Assembly (NCBI RefSeq): GCF_000280495.2 | Contig: NZ_CP018016.1 | Span: 1,550,001-1,614,000, forward strand | Direction of reading: 5' to 3' | DNA: 64,000 nt | Source of the DNA: Kosakonia radicincitans DSM 16656 | GTDB taxonomy: Bacteria > Pseudomonadota > Gammaproteobacteria > Enterobacterales > Enterobacteriaceae | Shown here: piece after piece, positions 26,589 to 38,306 of the stretch | How positions within the stretch are numbered: position 1 is the first letter of the stretch | Layout of the letters: the number at the start of each line of letters is the position of its first letter | Program-made: the position numbers and the translations under genes | The notes under the pieces: generated by a model | Seen by the model: the letters and a program-made list of their open reading frames with translations, nothing else | Told to the model about the DNA's origin: nothing | The model's database searches: none

Positions 26589-27827
26589 ATGAACAATAGT
26601 CGCGTTGAGAATAGCAGTGGGCGTGCAGCGCGCAAGTTAAAGCTGGCGTTAATGGGGCCTGCGTTTATTGCCGCGATTGGCTACATCGATCCGGGAAATT
26701 TCGCCACCAATATCCAGGCAGGGGCCAGCTTTGGCTACCAGTTGCTGTGGGTTGTCGTGTGGGCCAACGTTATGGCGATGTTGATCCAGTTGCTGTCTGC
26801 CAAACTCGGTATCGCCACCGGAAAAAATCTCGCTGAGCAGATCCGCGATCACTATCCGCGTCCGCTGGTGTGGTTTTACTGGATTCAGGCGGAAATCATC
26901 GCCATGGCGACCGATCTGGCTGAATTTATTGGCGCTGCGATTGGCTTCAAATTGATCCTTGGCGTTTCACTTCTGCAAGGCGCAGTACTCACTGGTATTG
27001 CGACATTCCTTATTTTGATGCTGCAGCGTCGCGGGCAAAAACCGCTTGAGAAAGTCATTGGCGGGCTGTTGTTGTTTGTGGCGGCGGCATACATTGTTGA
27101 GCTGGTCTTTTCGCAGCCGAAGCTGGCGCAACTGGCGCAAGGTATTATCATCCCCAGTTTGCCGGGAACGGATGCCGTGTTCCTTGCCGCTGGTGTGCTT
27201 GGCGCAACCATCATGCCACACGTGATTTACCTGCATTCGTCGCTGACGCAGCATCTGCATCAGGGCACGCAGCACGAGCGCTACTCTGCAACAAAATGGG
27301 ACGTGGGCATTGCCATGACCATTGCCGGCTTTGTTAACCTGGCGATGATGGCGACGGCAGCGGCGGCGTTTCATTTCAACGGACATACCGGCGTGGCCGA
27401 TCTCGATCAGGCTTATCTGACGCTGGAACCGCTTTTAAGCCATGCTGCGGCAACCATTTTTGGTCTGAGCCTGGTGGCGGCAGGTCTCTCTTCCACCGTG
27501 GTGGGGACGCTGGCGGGACAGGTGGTGATGCAGGGATTTGTCCGCTTTCACATTCCGCTGTGGGTGCGCCGCAGCATTACCATGATGCCGTCGTTTATCG
27601 TGATCTGGCTGGGGCTTGATCCGACCCGCATTCTGGTGATGAGCCAGGTGCTGTTGAGCTTCGGCATCGCACTGGCACTGGTGCCGTTACTGGTCTTTAC
27701 CAGCGACCGTAAATTGATGGGCGGGCTGGTAAACAGCGCGCTGGTAAACCGCATAGGCTGGTTAATTGTGGTGCTGGTGGTGAGCTTGAATGGCTGGCTG
27801 CTGGTCGGAACACTTGCAGATTTATAA
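26589..27827 (+). CDS. mntH: Manganese transporter MntH (NRAMP)
   Basis: Proton-coupled Mn(II)/Fe(II) importer of the inner membrane, 412 residues like E. coli MntH. Metal-site motifs are present: [12 protein letters not shown] in helix 1 and [18 protein letters not shown] with the MPH triplet in helix 6. The rest aligns closely with E. coli MntH. The start follows AGGGG. Both a Fur box and an MntR box precede it, so it is expected to be repressed when iron or manganese is plentiful. Confidence 0.96.
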   Translation: MNNSRVENSSGRAARKLKLALMGPAFIAAIGYIDPGNFATNIQAGASFGYQLLWVVVWANVMAMLIQLLSAKLGIATGKNLAEQIRDHYPRPLVWFYWIQAEIIAMATDLAEFIGAAIGFKLILGVSLLQGAVLTGIATFLILMLQRRGQKPLEKVIGGLLLFVAAAYIVELVFSQPKLAQLAQGIIIPSLPGTDAVFLAAGVLGATIMPHVIYLHSSLTQHLHQGTQHERYSATKWDVGIAMTIAGFVNLAMMATAAAAFHFNGHTGVADLDQAYLTLEPLLSHAAATIFGLSLVAAGLSSTVVGTLAGQVVMQGFVRFHIPLWVRRSITMMPSFIVIWLGLDPTRILVMSQVLLSFGIALALVPLLVFTSDRKLMGGLVNSALVNRIGWLIVVLVVSLNGWLLVGTLADL

Positions 27828-27861
27828 TGAAAATGCCCGCAGCCGTTTGGCGTTGCGGGCA
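27822..27861 (-). terminator. Terminator of ypeC
   Basis: On the minus strand TGCCCGCA, a 12-base loop and TGCGGGCA are followed by TTTTCATT. It sits between the convergent mntH and ypeC genes; on the plus strand there is no T-run. Confidence 0.6.
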
Positions 27862-27903
27862 GGGTGTTGAATGCCGGTTAGCAGAGCGCTTCCGGCACGA
27901 AAA

Positions 27904-28224
27904 TTAGTGGTGATGGCCGCGCCCTGGGCCGCGATGATCATCACGGTCACGCCAGCCTTCACGATAGCCGCGCTCGTAAGCATCGTGTTTATCCCAGCCG
28001 CGATGCCAACCACGATCGTGTCTGTACCAGCGATTACCGCGCCATTCATAGTGGCGGCCCCAGTAGTCCCGGTCACGCCAGCGTCCGCCGTCCCAGTAGT
28101 TACCATAGTTATCGCGATCGCCAATTTGTAATTTAATCGACGGCAACAGGGTGATTTCGCCAGCATTAGCGACCAGCGGCGCTGAAGCCATTAACACTGC
28201 TGCCAGAATCAGTGACCTGAACAT
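27904..28224 (-). CDS. ypeC: YpeC, small secreted basic-aromatic protein
   Basis: 106 residues with a signal peptide (1 to about 21, ending VANA). The mature part is unusual: it is very rich in Arg, Asp, Trp, Tyr, Gly and His ([16 protein letters not shown]) and ends GRGHHH. This matches E. coli YpeC (DUF2502), a periplasmic protein of unknown role. In position it follows mntH as in E. coli. The His-rich tail could bind metal, an inference only. Confidence 0.9.
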   Translation of the reverse strand: MFRSLILAAVLMASAPLVANAGEITLLPSIKLQIGDRDNYGNYWDGGRWRDRDYWGRHYEWRGNRWYRHDRGWHRGWDKHDAYERGYREGWRDRDDHRGPGRGHHH

Positions 28225-28346
28225 ACTCTTCTCCTCACGATCGGGCCGAAACGGCCTGTTACAACAATTTTACGGGGCGGCAATACCCCGTATTATTGGC
28301 GGAACTCTTAAATCGTGAATGGCAGCACTTTTTGCTAAAAATGTAT

Positions 28347-29345
28347 TTATTTTGTACCGTCCAGAATCGCATCGATCTCAGCACGTTCATCCGCAGTGAA
28401 GTGACGGTTTTCCAGCATGCCAACCGCATCGTCAAGCTGGCTTATCTTGCTGGCACCAATCAGCACTGACGTCACCTTATCATCCCGCAGTACCCATGCC
28501 AGCGCCATCTGCGACAGCTTCTGACCACGCCGTTGCGCCAACGCATTCAACGCGCGCACGATGTCCAGTTTTTGTGTGGTGAGCTGCTCCGGATTCAGAA
28601 AACGGCTGCCGCTGGCAGCGCGCGAATCCGCTGGGATCCCCTGCAAATAGCGGTCGGTTAGCTGGCCGCCAGCCAGCGGAGAGAAGGCAATGCTGCCCAC
28701 CCCTTTTTCCTGCAGCACGTCCAGCAATCCGTCTTCAACCCAGCGCTCAAACATCGAATATTTGGGCTGATGGATCAGGCAAGGTGTTCCCAGATCATTA
28801 AGAATATCAATTGCTTCCCGCGCCTGTGCTGCCGGGTAGTTAGACAGGCCGACATACAGCGCTTTGCCCTGGCGCACAATATGATCCAGCGCGCGCATCG
28901 TCTCTTTCAGCGGTGTTTCCGGGTCCGGGCGGTGATGGTAGAAAATATCCACATACTCAAGCCCCATCCGATGCAGGCTTTGATCGAGGCTGGCAATCAA
29001 ATACTTGCGGGAACCCCAGTCGCCATACGGGCCATCCCACATGGTGTAACCGGCTTTAGTGGAGATAATCAGTTCATCCCGCAGGGAGTGAAAATCCTCA
29101 TGCAGTATGCGACCAAAATTGCGTTCAGCCGATCCCGGCGGTGGTCCATAGTTATTGGCAAGGTCAAAGTGCGTAATACCGAGATTGAAAGCGTGCCGCA
29201 ATAACTGACGGCTGTTTTCCAGCAGCGTGGTATCACCAAAATTGTGCCACAGCCCAAGGGAAATGGCCGGAAGCTTTAATCCGCTGTCGCCGCAGCGACG
29301 ATAAGCCATGTTTTGATAACGCCCAGGATCTGCCTGATAAGCCAT
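28347..29345 (-). CDS. Aldo/keto reductase, YghZ (glyceraldehyde-3-phosphate reductase) type
   Basis: NADPH-dependent reductase with the TIM-barrel fold, 332 residues. It resembles E. coli YghZ: SLGLWHNFGD, ITHFDLANNYGPPPGSAE (catalytic Asp and Tyr), ELIISTKAGY (Lys), DIFYHHRPDPETPLKE (His) and the coenzyme-binding VTSVLIGASKISQL. YghZ reduces L-glyceraldehyde 3-phosphate and methylglyoxal; the sequence is diverged enough that the substrate is open. It and ipdC are an insertion relative to the E. coli order ypeC-yfeO. A LacI/GalR-like operator lies 32 bases upstream of its start. Confidence 0.85.
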   Translation of the reverse strand: MAYQADPGRYQNMAYRRCGDSGLKLPAISLGLWHNFGDTTLLENSRQLLRHAFNLGITHFDLANNYGPPPGSAERNFGRILHEDFHSLRDELIISTKAGYTMWDGPYGDWGSRKYLIASLDQSLHRMGLEYVDIFYHHRPDPETPLKETMRALDHIVRQGKALYVGLSNYPAAQAREAIDILNDLGTPCLIHQPKYSMFERWVEDGLLDVLQEKGVGSIAFSPLAGGQLTDRYLQGIPADSRAASGSRFLNPEQLTTQKLDIVRALNALAQRRGQKLSQMALAWVLRDDKVTSVLIGASKISQLDDAVGMLENRHFTADERAEIDAILDGTK

Positions 29346-29376
29346 GCCGTACTCCTATTATGTCTTTATTACGTGA

Positions 29377-29392
29377 GTGTATACGTTTACAC
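29377..29392. promoter_or_regulatory. LacI/GalR-type operator upstream of the aldo/keto reductase
   Basis: GTGTATACGTTTACAC: arms GTGTA and TACAC around a central CG, the layout of operators bound by LacI-family repressors (GalR type GTGTAAACGTTTACAC). No LacI-family gene is in the window, so the regulator would act from elsewhere. It could serve the reductase, ipdC or both. Confidence 0.5.
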
Positions 29393-29453
29393 AAACTGGC
29401 CTTCCTGAGCGTACACCGGGTTGTGTCGTAAAGCTTACTTTCCACCTGAAATA

Positions 29454-31181
<1,728 letters not shown>

Positions 31182-31184
31182 GCG

Positions 31185-32420
31185 TTATTGATCGCGCCGG
31201 GGAACAATCATCATCGGTTTCCCGGCAAGCAGCAGCCAGGCGGGAAGGATCACGATGCACAACAGCGGCAGCAACGTGGTATCCGGCACCACCACGGCGG
31301 CAAGAAACAGGCTCAGCCAGCCATCGCGCGTTACCACCAGCACCATACCGAGCACCGCGCAAGAAACCGTCACGGCGGCGGGTACGGCATCAACATGCTC
31401 ATGCAGCATCAGCCCTAGCGCCACACCGACAAACACCGCCGGAAAAATACGCCCGCCGCGAAAACCGCAAGCGGCAGCAACCACCAGTGCAGCCAGTTTT
31501 ACCACCGCAAACAGCAGGTAATCCGTCACCGTTAGCGTCTGGGCGAAGGCCAGTTGTTGCATCTCGTCCAGCCCCTTAAACAGCGTGACCGGGCCACCAA
31601 TGATCCCCAACAGGCCAAGCAGGAAGCCGCCAACGCCAAGAACTATCACCGGGTTATGCAGCTTGTGCATCAACCGGTGCAGGCGCGGCAGGCACCAGAC
31701 GGCAACCATACCCAGCGCGATGGCAAAAACAGTGACCACCGCGCCGCTGATGATATCGACGATATGCAACTGGGGATAATGGGGGATTGGCAGGGCAAAA
31801 TGGGGCAGGGAGAACAAGCTGGTGGTCAGCGCGCCAGCCGCGGCGGCCATCAGCGGCGCGAATAAACGGTCCCACAGCGGCACGTCATTGCTGGCGGTCA
31901 GGGTTTGTGAAAATACTAGCGCTGCCGCTACCGGCGTACCGAACAGCGCGCCAAGGGTGCCCGCCGAGGCGAGGATGGTCCAGTCCAGCGGCGCTACGCG
32001 CGGGAAGATGCGTGTGCCCAGCGCCACCGCGAGCGCAATATTTAGCACCATTACCGGATGTTCCGGCCCAAGGCTAACGCCACCCGCCAGCCCGAGGATC
32101 AGCGCCAGCACCAGGCCGGGCAATGCTTTGACGGACACTGGCGCATTGATCAGCGGGACGGTCACCGGATCCGGACCACCGTGTTCGCGACTGAAACGGA
32201 TCACCAGACCAACGGCGATCCCGGTTAGCGTCAGTATTGATAAGATCCAGCCTGGCGAATCGGGCGCAATGCCCAGTTGCCACGGAATGCCGCTCCACAA
32301 AACGGCTTGCAGCAGCGAAGCGATCTTCATTACCAATTGCAGCACAAGGCTGGAGGCCACGCCGATAGTCAACGCAGGCAGGGCCAGCAGTAACAGTGTT
32401 CTGGCTCGCGGATGAAGCAT
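31185..32420 (-). CDS. yfeO: YfeO, putative ClC-type ion channel/transporter
   Basis: Inner-membrane protein, 411 residues (418 in E. coli), chloride-channel (ClC) family. Conserved: [16 protein letters not shown] at the start, [12 protein letters not shown] (the ClC selectivity-type loop GxxxGPE), [41 protein letters not shown]. Ion specificity of YfeO is not established. Start has AAGGACC upstream. It is divergent from glk by 178 bases, as in E. coli. Confidence 0.93.
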   Translation of the reverse strand: MLHPRARTLLLLALPALTIGVASSLVLQLVMKIASLLQAVLWSGIPWQLGIAPDSPGWILSILTLTGIAVGLVIRFSREHGGPDPVTVPLINAPVSVKALPGLVLALILGLAGGVSLGPEHPVMVLNIALAVALGTRIFPRVAPLDWTILASAGTLGALFGTPVAAALVFSQTLTASNDVPLWDRLFAPLMAAAAGALTTSLFSLPHFALPIPHYPQLHIVDIISGAVVTVFAIALGMVAVWCLPRLHRLMHKLHNPVIVLGVGGFLLGLLGIIGGPVTLFKGLDEMQQLAFAQTLTVTDYLLFAVVKLAALVVAAACGFRGGRIFPAVFVGVALGLMLHEHVDAVPAAVTVSCAVLGMVLVVTRDGWLSLFLAAVVVPDTTLLPLLCIVILPAWLLLAGKPMMIVPRRDQ

Positions 32421-32598
32421 ACATAGGTCCTTGTAAAGACGTCGGGGCGACGCAGAACAATCTGGCGGCAGCCCGCGGGTTAATCTGTGACGTAGATCGA
32501 TTATCCTGGGGCACTCGTGTTATCGTCGTTGTTGTTACAGCGCCTTGAATTTACAGTGTGCCAAAGATTTATTCTGACTTTAGCGGAGCCGTAAAAGA

Positions 32599-33564
32599 AT
32601 GACAAAGTATGCTTTAGTGGGAGACGTGGGCGGTACCAACGCGCGCTTAGCGTTGTGCGATGTCGACAGTGGTGATATCTCCCGGGCCAAAACTTATTCC
32701 GGCCTCGATTACCCGAGCCTGGAAGCCGTAGTGCGCGTTTATCTTGAAGAACATGACGTCAGCGTGGAAGACGGCTGCATCGCTATTGCTTGTCCGATTA
32801 CCGGCGACTGGGTGGCGATGACGAATCACACATGGGCTTTCTCGATTGCGGAAATGAAGAAAAACCTCGGCTTTGCGCATCTGGAAATTATTAATGATTT
32901 TACCGCCGTATCAATGGCGATCCCGATGCTGAAAAAAGATCACCTGATCCAGTTTGGCGGCGGTGAGGCGGTGGAAGGCAAGCCGATCGCTGTTTACGGT
33001 GCTGGTACGGGTCTTGGCGTTGCACATCTGGTGCATGTCGATAAACGCTGGGTGAGCCTGCCGGGCGAAGGCGGTCACGTCGATTTCGCACCGAACAGTG
33101 AAGAAGAGGGGATTATCCTCGAAGAACTGCGCGCGGAAATCGGCCATGTCTCCGCCGAACGTGTGCTCTCTGGTCCTGGGCTGGTCAATCTTTACCGGGC
33201 GATTGTGAAATCTGACGGTCGTTTACCGGAGAATCTGCAACCCAAAGATGTTACCGAACGAGCGCTGGCGGACAGTTGCATTGACTGCCGCCGCGCATTG
33301 TCGTTGTTCTGCGTCATTATGGGGCGTTTTGGCGGTAACCTGGCGCTGAATCTCGGTACATTCGGCGGGGTGTATATCGCGGGCGGGATCGTGCCTCGCT
33401 TCCTTGATTTCTTTACCGCCTCCGGTTTCCGTGGCGGCTTTGAAGATAAAGGGCGTTTCAAGTCCTATGTGCAGGACATTCCGGTCTATCTGATTGTGCA
33501 CGATAACCCCGGCTTGCTCGGCTCTGGTGCACATCTGCGCCAGACGCTGGGGCATTTCCTTTAA
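32599..33564 (+). CDS. glk: Glucokinase
   Basis: Cytoplasmic ATP-dependent kinase making glucose 6-phosphate from free glucose. 321 residues, identical in length to E. coli Glk and very similar. The ATP loop [12 protein letters not shown] is at 8-19, the sugar-binding [12 protein letters not shown] near 100, [12 protein letters not shown] near 137, and [11 protein letters not shown]. Its stop overlaps the convergent ypdB stop by 4 bases. GGAG upstream supports the start. Confidence 0.97.
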   Translation: MTKYALVGDVGGTNARLALCDVDSGDISRAKTYSGLDYPSLEAVVRVYLEEHDVSVEDGCIAIACPITGDWVAMTNHTWAFSIAEMKKNLGFAHLEIINDFTAVSMAIPMLKKDHLIQFGGGEAVEGKPIAVYGAGTGLGVAHLVHVDKRWVSLPGEGGHVDFAPNSEEEGIILEELRAEIGHVSAERVLSGPGLVNLYRAIVKSDGRLPENLQPKDVTERALADSCIDCRRALSLFCVIMGRFGGNLALNLGTFGGVYIAGGIVPRFLDFFTASGFRGGFEDKGRFKSYVQDIPVYLIVHDNPGLLGSGAHLRQTLGHFL

Positions 33565-34289
33565 AGATTCATTAGCTGCCTGAATTCTTTGACTTTGCTG
33601 CGGCTGACGGGCACCTGAAAATCCAGGTCCCGCAGCCGCAAGATATAGGTGTTGTTGAACCACGGTTCGATCTCGCGAATTTTATCCAGATTCACGCAGT
33701 ACGAGCGGTGGCAGCGAAAGAAATGCGCCGTTGGCAGCTTGCTGCAAAACTCAGTGATATTCATCGGCATCACGTACGATTCCCGCTTCGTATAGACGAA
33801 GGTCATTTTTTCATGCGCTTCCGCATAATAAATATCGTTAATGCTGGTAACGATAATGCGTTCGTCTTTCACCAGATTAATCGTGGCATTTTCCCGCGAT
33901 TGCGGGCTGCTGGCGGTACCCGATTGCTGCTGCCAGGCCGCTTCCAGCTTCCGCAGCATGCTGATTATTCGCGACTCCTGGTACGGCTTCAGAATGTAGT
34001 CAAACGCTTCCAGTTCGAAGGCTTCGACTGCATGCTCTTTCCACGCAGTAATAAACACAATAAAGGGTTTATGTGCGAACTGGCTGATGTTTTGCGCCAG
34101 CAATACGCCATCCAGCGACGGAATATTGATATCCAGAAAAATGGCATCAACCTTGTTGTGCTGTAAATATTTCAGCACATCAAGGCCATCGTCAAAGGTA
34201 CCGACGATCTCCATCTGGCTGTGCTCTTTTATCAGCCAGCTCAACTCCTGTTGCGCCAGGAATTCATCTTCAACAATGATGACCTTCAT
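33561..34289 (-). CDS. ypdB: Response regulator YpdB (PyrR), LytTR type
   Basis: 242-residue response regulator of the pyruvate-sensing YpdA/YpdB system. The receiver domain (1-115) has the acidic pair at 7-8 and the phosphorylation site Asp53 ([13 protein letters not shown]). The LytTR DNA-binding domain is at about 140-240 ([21 protein letters not shown] region, then [15 protein letters not shown]). In E. coli it activates the transporter gene yhjX in response to pyruvate. It starts 12 bases after ypdA stops, same operon. The E. coli third gene ypdC is absent; glk converges here instead. Confidence 0.94.
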   Translation of the reverse strand: MKVIIVEDEFLAQQELSWLIKEHSQMEIVGTFDDGLDVLKYLQHNKVDAIFLDINIPSLDGVLLAQNISQFAHKPFIVFITAWKEHAVEAFELEAFDYILKPYQESRIISMLRKLEAAWQQQSGTASSPQSRENATINLVKDERIIVTSINDIYYAEAHEKMTFVYTKRESYVMPMNITEFCSKLPTAHFFRCHRSYCVNLDKIREIEPWFNNTYILRLRDLDFQVPVSRSKVKEFRQLMNL

Positions 34290-34301
34290 CGACTTCTCCA
34301 G

Positions 34302-35984
34302 TTAGGGCAACAATGTGGCGGACGGCGAGCGCGGAACATAAAAGGCGATTTCGGCTCCCGGTGTCAGGCGGCGAATATGTAATCCTTCGCCGTAGAGCAA
34401 TTTTACGCGCTGGTGAACGTTAAGCAGGCCAATCTTATTGCCCGGCATTTCATCGGCCTCAACGCGGGCAATCATCTCCGGTGCGATGCCGTTGCCGGTA
34501 TCACGAACCGCGATACGTACGCGGTTGCCGCACTCTTCCACACTTATCGTTACCACGCCTTTGCCTTTACAGGGCTGAATGCCGTGCACAATGGCGTTTT
34601 CTACCAGCGGCTGGATCAGCAGACTGGGGATCACACAACTGACCTCTTCATCAATGTCATAAATAACGGTCAATTTGTCGCCAAAACGCGCCTGTTCGAT
34701 CGCAATGTAATCTTTAATTTGATACAGCTCTTTTTTGATGTCGATCTGCTCATCGTCTTTTAATTCAATGTTATAGCGCAGATAACGCGACAAATTGAAA
34801 ATCAGTTGTCGGGCGGTATCCGGGTTGAGACGAATAGAGGAAGAAATCGCATTCAGGGCATTAAACAGGAAGTGCGGGTTTATTTTGCTTTGCAGTGCGC
34901 GCAGTTCTGCCTTGTTCGCCATTTCACGCAGTTGCTCAGCGCGGGAAACTTCCAGTTGGGTCGAGATAATTTGCGATAACCCGACCGCCATCTCCTGTAA
35001 AGAGGAGGTGATCTGATGAGCATGGCAATAGTAGATCTTCAACGTACCGGTGACCACACTCTGCTCCCGTAACGGGATCACCAGCATGGAGTGAATTTCA
35101 GGCGTGCGGTGGGCTTCATCATTGTTTTTAATGATAATTTCGCCTGTGCTGATCGACTGATGCGTGGTCGGGCTGAGAATATCGTCGCTGTCGCGATAGT
35201 TATTTTCGCCGACACCAACGTACGCCAGCACATGATCGGTATTGGTGATTGCCACGGCATCGGCTTTTATATCGCGACGAATGATATCGCATATCTGACG
35301 CAGCGAGTCGCTATTGACGTTACGGAATAATGGCAATGTTTTATTCGCAATATCCAGCGCCAGTTTTGCCTGTCGACCCGCGATAGCCTCTTTTTCCCCT
35401 TCGACACTTTGCACCAGCAGCACAATAAAGCCGATACAAACGCTGCCGAGGATCATCGGCACACCGATTTTGGAGACAATATCCAGCCCCAGCGCGATGC
35501 TTGGTGCCCAGACAACTACCAAAATCATGGTCAGGCTTTCGCAAATCATTCCGCCAATGATCCCCACGCGCCAGTGCTGCGCTTTGGGAACTTTTCGGTT
35601 AATCATTCCCGAAAAAATCCCGGCAATAATACTGGTGATAAAGCATGGAACTGCGGTAACGCCACCAATGTCGATCAGATAGCGGTGTACCCCGGCGATG
35701 ACGCCGGTAATGATGCCGACCCACGGGCCAAACAGAATCCCGCCAGCCATAACGGCAATAATACGCACGTTAACCAGCGAACCTTCAACCGGCACGCCGG
35801 ACCAGGTGCTGAACAGGGCGAACATGGAGAAGATCGCGGTAACCGCAAGCAATTCTTTTGGCGTGTGGGCGGTTTTATGCAGCAGTTCGCGAAACAGGCG
35901 CATGCGGATCAAAAAGAACAGGCAGATCAGCATTAATGCTGCGCGATCGAAAACCGCCAATAACATATCGAATATTTCGTGCAC
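34302..35984 (-). CDS. ypdA: Sensor kinase YpdA (PyrS), LytS type
   Basis: Inner-membrane histidine kinase for pyruvate, 560 residues from GTG 35984, which gives the E. coli N-terminus ([19 protein letters not shown]). About six membrane helices of the LytS 5TM type cover 1-195; a GAF domain lies at about 225-355; the kinase part starts with the phospho-acceptor motif [10 protein letters not shown] and includes the ATP-site asparagine and glycine boxes ([21 protein letters not shown]). A TTG 24 bases further upstream is an alternative start. Cotranscribed with ypdB. The C-terminal tail is a few residues shorter than in E. coli. Confidence 0.92.
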   Translation of the reverse strand: MHEIFDMLLAVFDRAALMLICLFFLIRMRLFRELLHKTAHTPKELLAVTAIFSMFALFSTWSGVPVEGSLVNVRIIAVMAGGILFGPWVGIITGVIAGVHRYLIDIGGVTAVPCFITSIIAGIFSGMINRKVPKAQHWRVGIIGGMICESLTMILVVVWAPSIALGLDIVSKIGVPMILGSVCIGFIVLLVQSVEGEKEAIAGRQAKLALDIANKTLPLFRNVNSDSLRQICDIIRRDIKADAVAITNTDHVLAYVGVGENNYRDSDDILSPTTHQSISTGEIIIKNNDEAHRTPEIHSMLVIPLREQSVVTGTLKIYYCHAHQITSSLQEMAVGLSQIISTQLEVSRAEQLREMANKAELRALQSKINPHFLFNALNAISSSIRLNPDTARQLIFNLSRYLRYNIELKDDEQIDIKKELYQIKDYIAIEQARFGDKLTVIYDIDEEVSCVIPSLLIQPLVENAIVHGIQPCKGKGVVTISVEECGNRVRIAVRDTGNGIAPEMIARVEADEMPGNKIGLLNVHQRVKLLYGEGLHIRRLTPGAEIAFYVPRSPSATLLP

Positions 35985-36008
35985 AGGGGACTCGGTGAAT
36001 GACGTCAA

Positions 36009-36371
36009 AAAGCTATGATAAGGAACCCTGTCGCAGATAACCAGTCACCACATTCATTCGTTCAATGGGGAAAGACCATATTTCCAAAAGGGGATTAAAA
36101 GATGCTCAAAGGATAGTGGCGAATGGCGAAAGATACTGAAAAATAAAAGTAATTACATTGATATCATATTGTTAAATTTAGCACTCAATTTAGTGATAAG
36201 AGGATGAGATTGACTTCCCTTTCCTAAATCGATGTTCCTCTTTTATACCTGACCATTATTTTTCTTTTTTCTCTCGACAGCAGGAAATTTTTCAGGATAT
36301 GTTTTAAGCACGCTGTGTTGACAGCGACGTCGCTCGGACGGTCCGGGCGCTAACGTTACTCCGAGGAATCT
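36009..36371. other. Intergenic region between ypdA and alaC
   Basis: Divergent promoters for ypdA and alaC must lie here. The middle part (36100-36260) is AT-rich. A TTGACA at 36318-36323 has no convincing -10 partner at the right distance. Two adjacent perfect palindromes near the alaC end are listed separately. No small gene or T-run hairpin seen. Confidence 0.4.
36323..36345. repeat. Two adjacent perfect palindromes in the alaC leader
   Basis: AGCGACGTCGCT (36323-36334) is directly followed by CGGACGGTCCG (36335-36345). They end 26 bases before the alaC start. They could fold as stacked hairpins in the mRNA or bind protein. Confidence 0.4.
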
Positions 36372-37613
36372 ATGGCTGACTTCAGTCCTGAACGTCGTTT
36401 TACGCGTATCGATCGTCTTCCCCCTTATGTTTTTAATATCACCGCTGAACTGAAAATGGCTGCGCGTCGTCGCGGTGAAGATATTATCGATTTCAGTATG
36501 GGCAACCCGGACGGCGCAACACCAGCGCATATTGTTGAGAAACTTTGCACGGTTGCCCAGCGTCCGGATACTCACGGCTATTCAACTTCGCGCGGCATTC
36601 CTCGGCTGCGTCGGGCTATTTCCCGCTGGTATCAGGATCGCTATCAGGTCGAGATCGATCCGGAAACTGAGGCCATTGTGACCATCGGTTCGAAAGAGGG
36701 GCTGGCGCATCTGATGCTGGCGACACTGGATCACGGTGATACCGTCCTGGTGCCGAACCCAAGCTATCCGATCCACATTTATGGCGCGGTGATTGCGGGT
36801 GCGCAGGTTCGCTCTGTGCCGTTGGTTGAAGGTGTGGATTTTTTCAATGAGCTCGAACGCGCGATCCGTGAAAGTTACCCGAAACCAAAGATGATGATTC
36901 TGGGTTTCCCGTCCAACCCAACGGCACAATGCGTGGAGCTGGAATTCTTTGAGAAAGTGGTCGCGCTGGCTAAACGTTACGACGTGCTGGTGGTTCACGA
37001 TCTGGCTTATGCCGATATCGTTTATGATGGCTGGAAAGCGCCGTCGATTATGCAGGTGCCGGGCGCGCGCGACGTTGCGGTGGAGTTTTTCACACTCTCG
37101 AAAAGCTACAATATGGCCGGCTGGCGCATTGGATTTATGGTCGGTAACCCGGTGCTGGTGAACGCGCTGGCGCGCATTAAAAGTTACCATGACTACGGCA
37201 CGTTTACGCCATTGCAGGTAGCCGCGATTGCTGCGCTGGAGGGGGATCAGCAGTGCGTACGCGATATTGCCGCACAGTATAAGCGCCGCCGCGACGTGCT
37301 GGTGAAAGGGCTGCATGAAGCGGGCTGGATGGTTGAAATGCCAAAAGCCTCAATGTATGTATGGGCGAAAATTCCGGAACCGTATGCGGCGATGGGCTCG
37401 CTGGAGTTTGCCAAAAAGTTACTGCAAGACGCCAAAGTGTGCGTCTCTCCTGGCATTGGTTTTGGTGATTACGGCGACACCCATGTTCGTTTTGCCTTGA
37501 TTGAAAACCGCGATCGTATCCGTCAGGCGGTACGCGGCATTAAGACGATGTTCCGCAACGACGGGCTACTGCCAGTGACGCAAAAAAGCGCAACAGAAGA
37601 TATTGAACCCTAA
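36372..37613 (+). CDS. alaC: Glutamate-pyruvate aminotransferase AlaC
   Basis: Pyridoxal-phosphate aminotransferase making alanine from pyruvate and glutamate. 413 residues; E. coli AlaC (YfdZ) is nearly the same length and sequence. Class I fold: the opening [29 protein letters not shown], the Asn of FPSNPTAQC, the Asp/Tyr of [13 protein letters not shown] and the Schiff-base lysine in [19 protein letters not shown]. Start follows GAGGA. A strong terminator follows, and the small gene ypdK lies on the other strand downstream, as in E. coli. Confidence 0.95.
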   Translation: MADFSPERRFTRIDRLPPYVFNITAELKMAARRRGEDIIDFSMGNPDGATPAHIVEKLCTVAQRPDTHGYSTSRGIPRLRRAISRWYQDRYQVEIDPETEAIVTIGSKEGLAHLMLATLDHGDTVLVPNPSYPIHIYGAVIAGAQVRSVPLVEGVDFFNELERAIRESYPKPKMMILGFPSNPTAQCVELEFFEKVVALAKRYDVLVVHDLAYADIVYDGWKAPSIMQVPGARDVAVEFFTLSKSYNMAGWRIGFMVGNPVLVNALARIKSYHDYGTFTPLQVAAIAALEGDQQCVRDIAAQYKRRRDVLVKGLHEAGWMVEMPKASMYVWAKIPEPYAAMGSLEFAKKLLQDAKVCVSPGIGFGDYGDTHVRFALIENRDRIRQAVRGIKTMFRNDGLLPVTQKSATEDIEP

Positions 37614-37618
37614 AAAAA

Positions 37619-37644
37619 AGGAGCCGCGAGGCTCCTGTTTTTTT
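37619..37644. terminator. Terminator between alaC and ypdK
   Basis: AGGAGCC (37619-37625), loop GCGA, GGCTCCT (37630-37636), then G and eight T. An A-run precedes it, so it can also work for ypdK on the minus strand. Confidence 0.88.
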
Positions 37645-37662
37645 CCGCATCAATAGCTCAGG

Positions 37663-37734
37663 TCAGATCATCAGGGCGAAAGTGCCGGCCCACACAATGA
37701 CCATCACAGAAATGCCCATAAAGAAATATTTCAC
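37663..37734 (-). CDS. ypdK: YpdK, 23-residue membrane protein
   Basis: A single-helix small membrane protein, MKYFFMGISVMVIVWAGTF then ALMI, differing from E. coli YpdK at one position as I recall it. It sits at the same place, antisense-convergent to alaC. I choose GTG 37734 because GGAG is 8 bases upstream of it, whereas the ATG two codons earlier has a spacing of only 2 bases; that ATG would give 25 residues. E. coli YpdK is a verified small inner-membrane protein of unknown role. Confidence 0.9.
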   Translation of the reverse strand: MKYFFMGISVMVIVWAGTFALMI

Positions 37735-37740
37735 GTTCAT

Positions 37741-38306
37741 CGCTCCGCATACGTTTCAGTATGCACTTAATGACCTTAACAAGGACTGAGTATAGAGAGG
37801 TGAAACTACGCCAAAACCAAATTGAGAATTATCTCCATTCTGGCCACAGCTCCATCTCAGAATTTCGGGTGAATTCCTCACCAACGGGGGCTAATGTACG
37901 CTTAATTTTTTGGCCTTACAAGAGGCTTTTTTTTATGAAATTTTAGTGACTTACAATGTGTCGGGCTTTGGCGACACAATACTTTCGTTGCTAAATAAAT
38001 TGCCTTTGAGCGACGCAAAAAACGCAAGGCTGAAACGGTTCATTTCCACTTGAATTCTAAGACTTATTTTTTGATGGTGGTCACGTTTTGCACACCAGAA
38101 GCATAATGCATACTTATGTCATGAGTAAGAATAGGGGCTTAAATCATATGGTGGAGCGAGCGACATGACTGGCCAGGCGTTGTATAAAACCGTGATTGCA
38201 GGCGCAATATAACAAAACTGTATCTTTCTTGTTAAAAGCTGGCTTGCGTGGATATGTATAGACAAGTATATGTATTTATATCCTCACTGCAGAGACTTTG
38301 CTGACA
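37741..38306. other. Intergenic region before hutH
   Basis: 566 bases without a convincing protein gene. Seen: a weak stem GCCTT/GAGGC followed by eight T at about 37914-37934 (plus strand), which could end a small RNA; a 7-base inverted repeat TGTGTCG/CGACACA at 37957-37978; and an AT-rich stretch (38250-38280, with TATGTATAGACAAGTATATG) in front of hutH that may hold its promoter or a HutC-like site. A 61-codon open frame at 37761 has no family look and I do not call it. Confidence 0.35.

Noticed and set aside
29377..29392. TyrR box for ipdC
   Set aside because: TyrR sites have TGTAAA and TTTACA six bases apart; this site is shorter and has the central CG of LacI-type operators.
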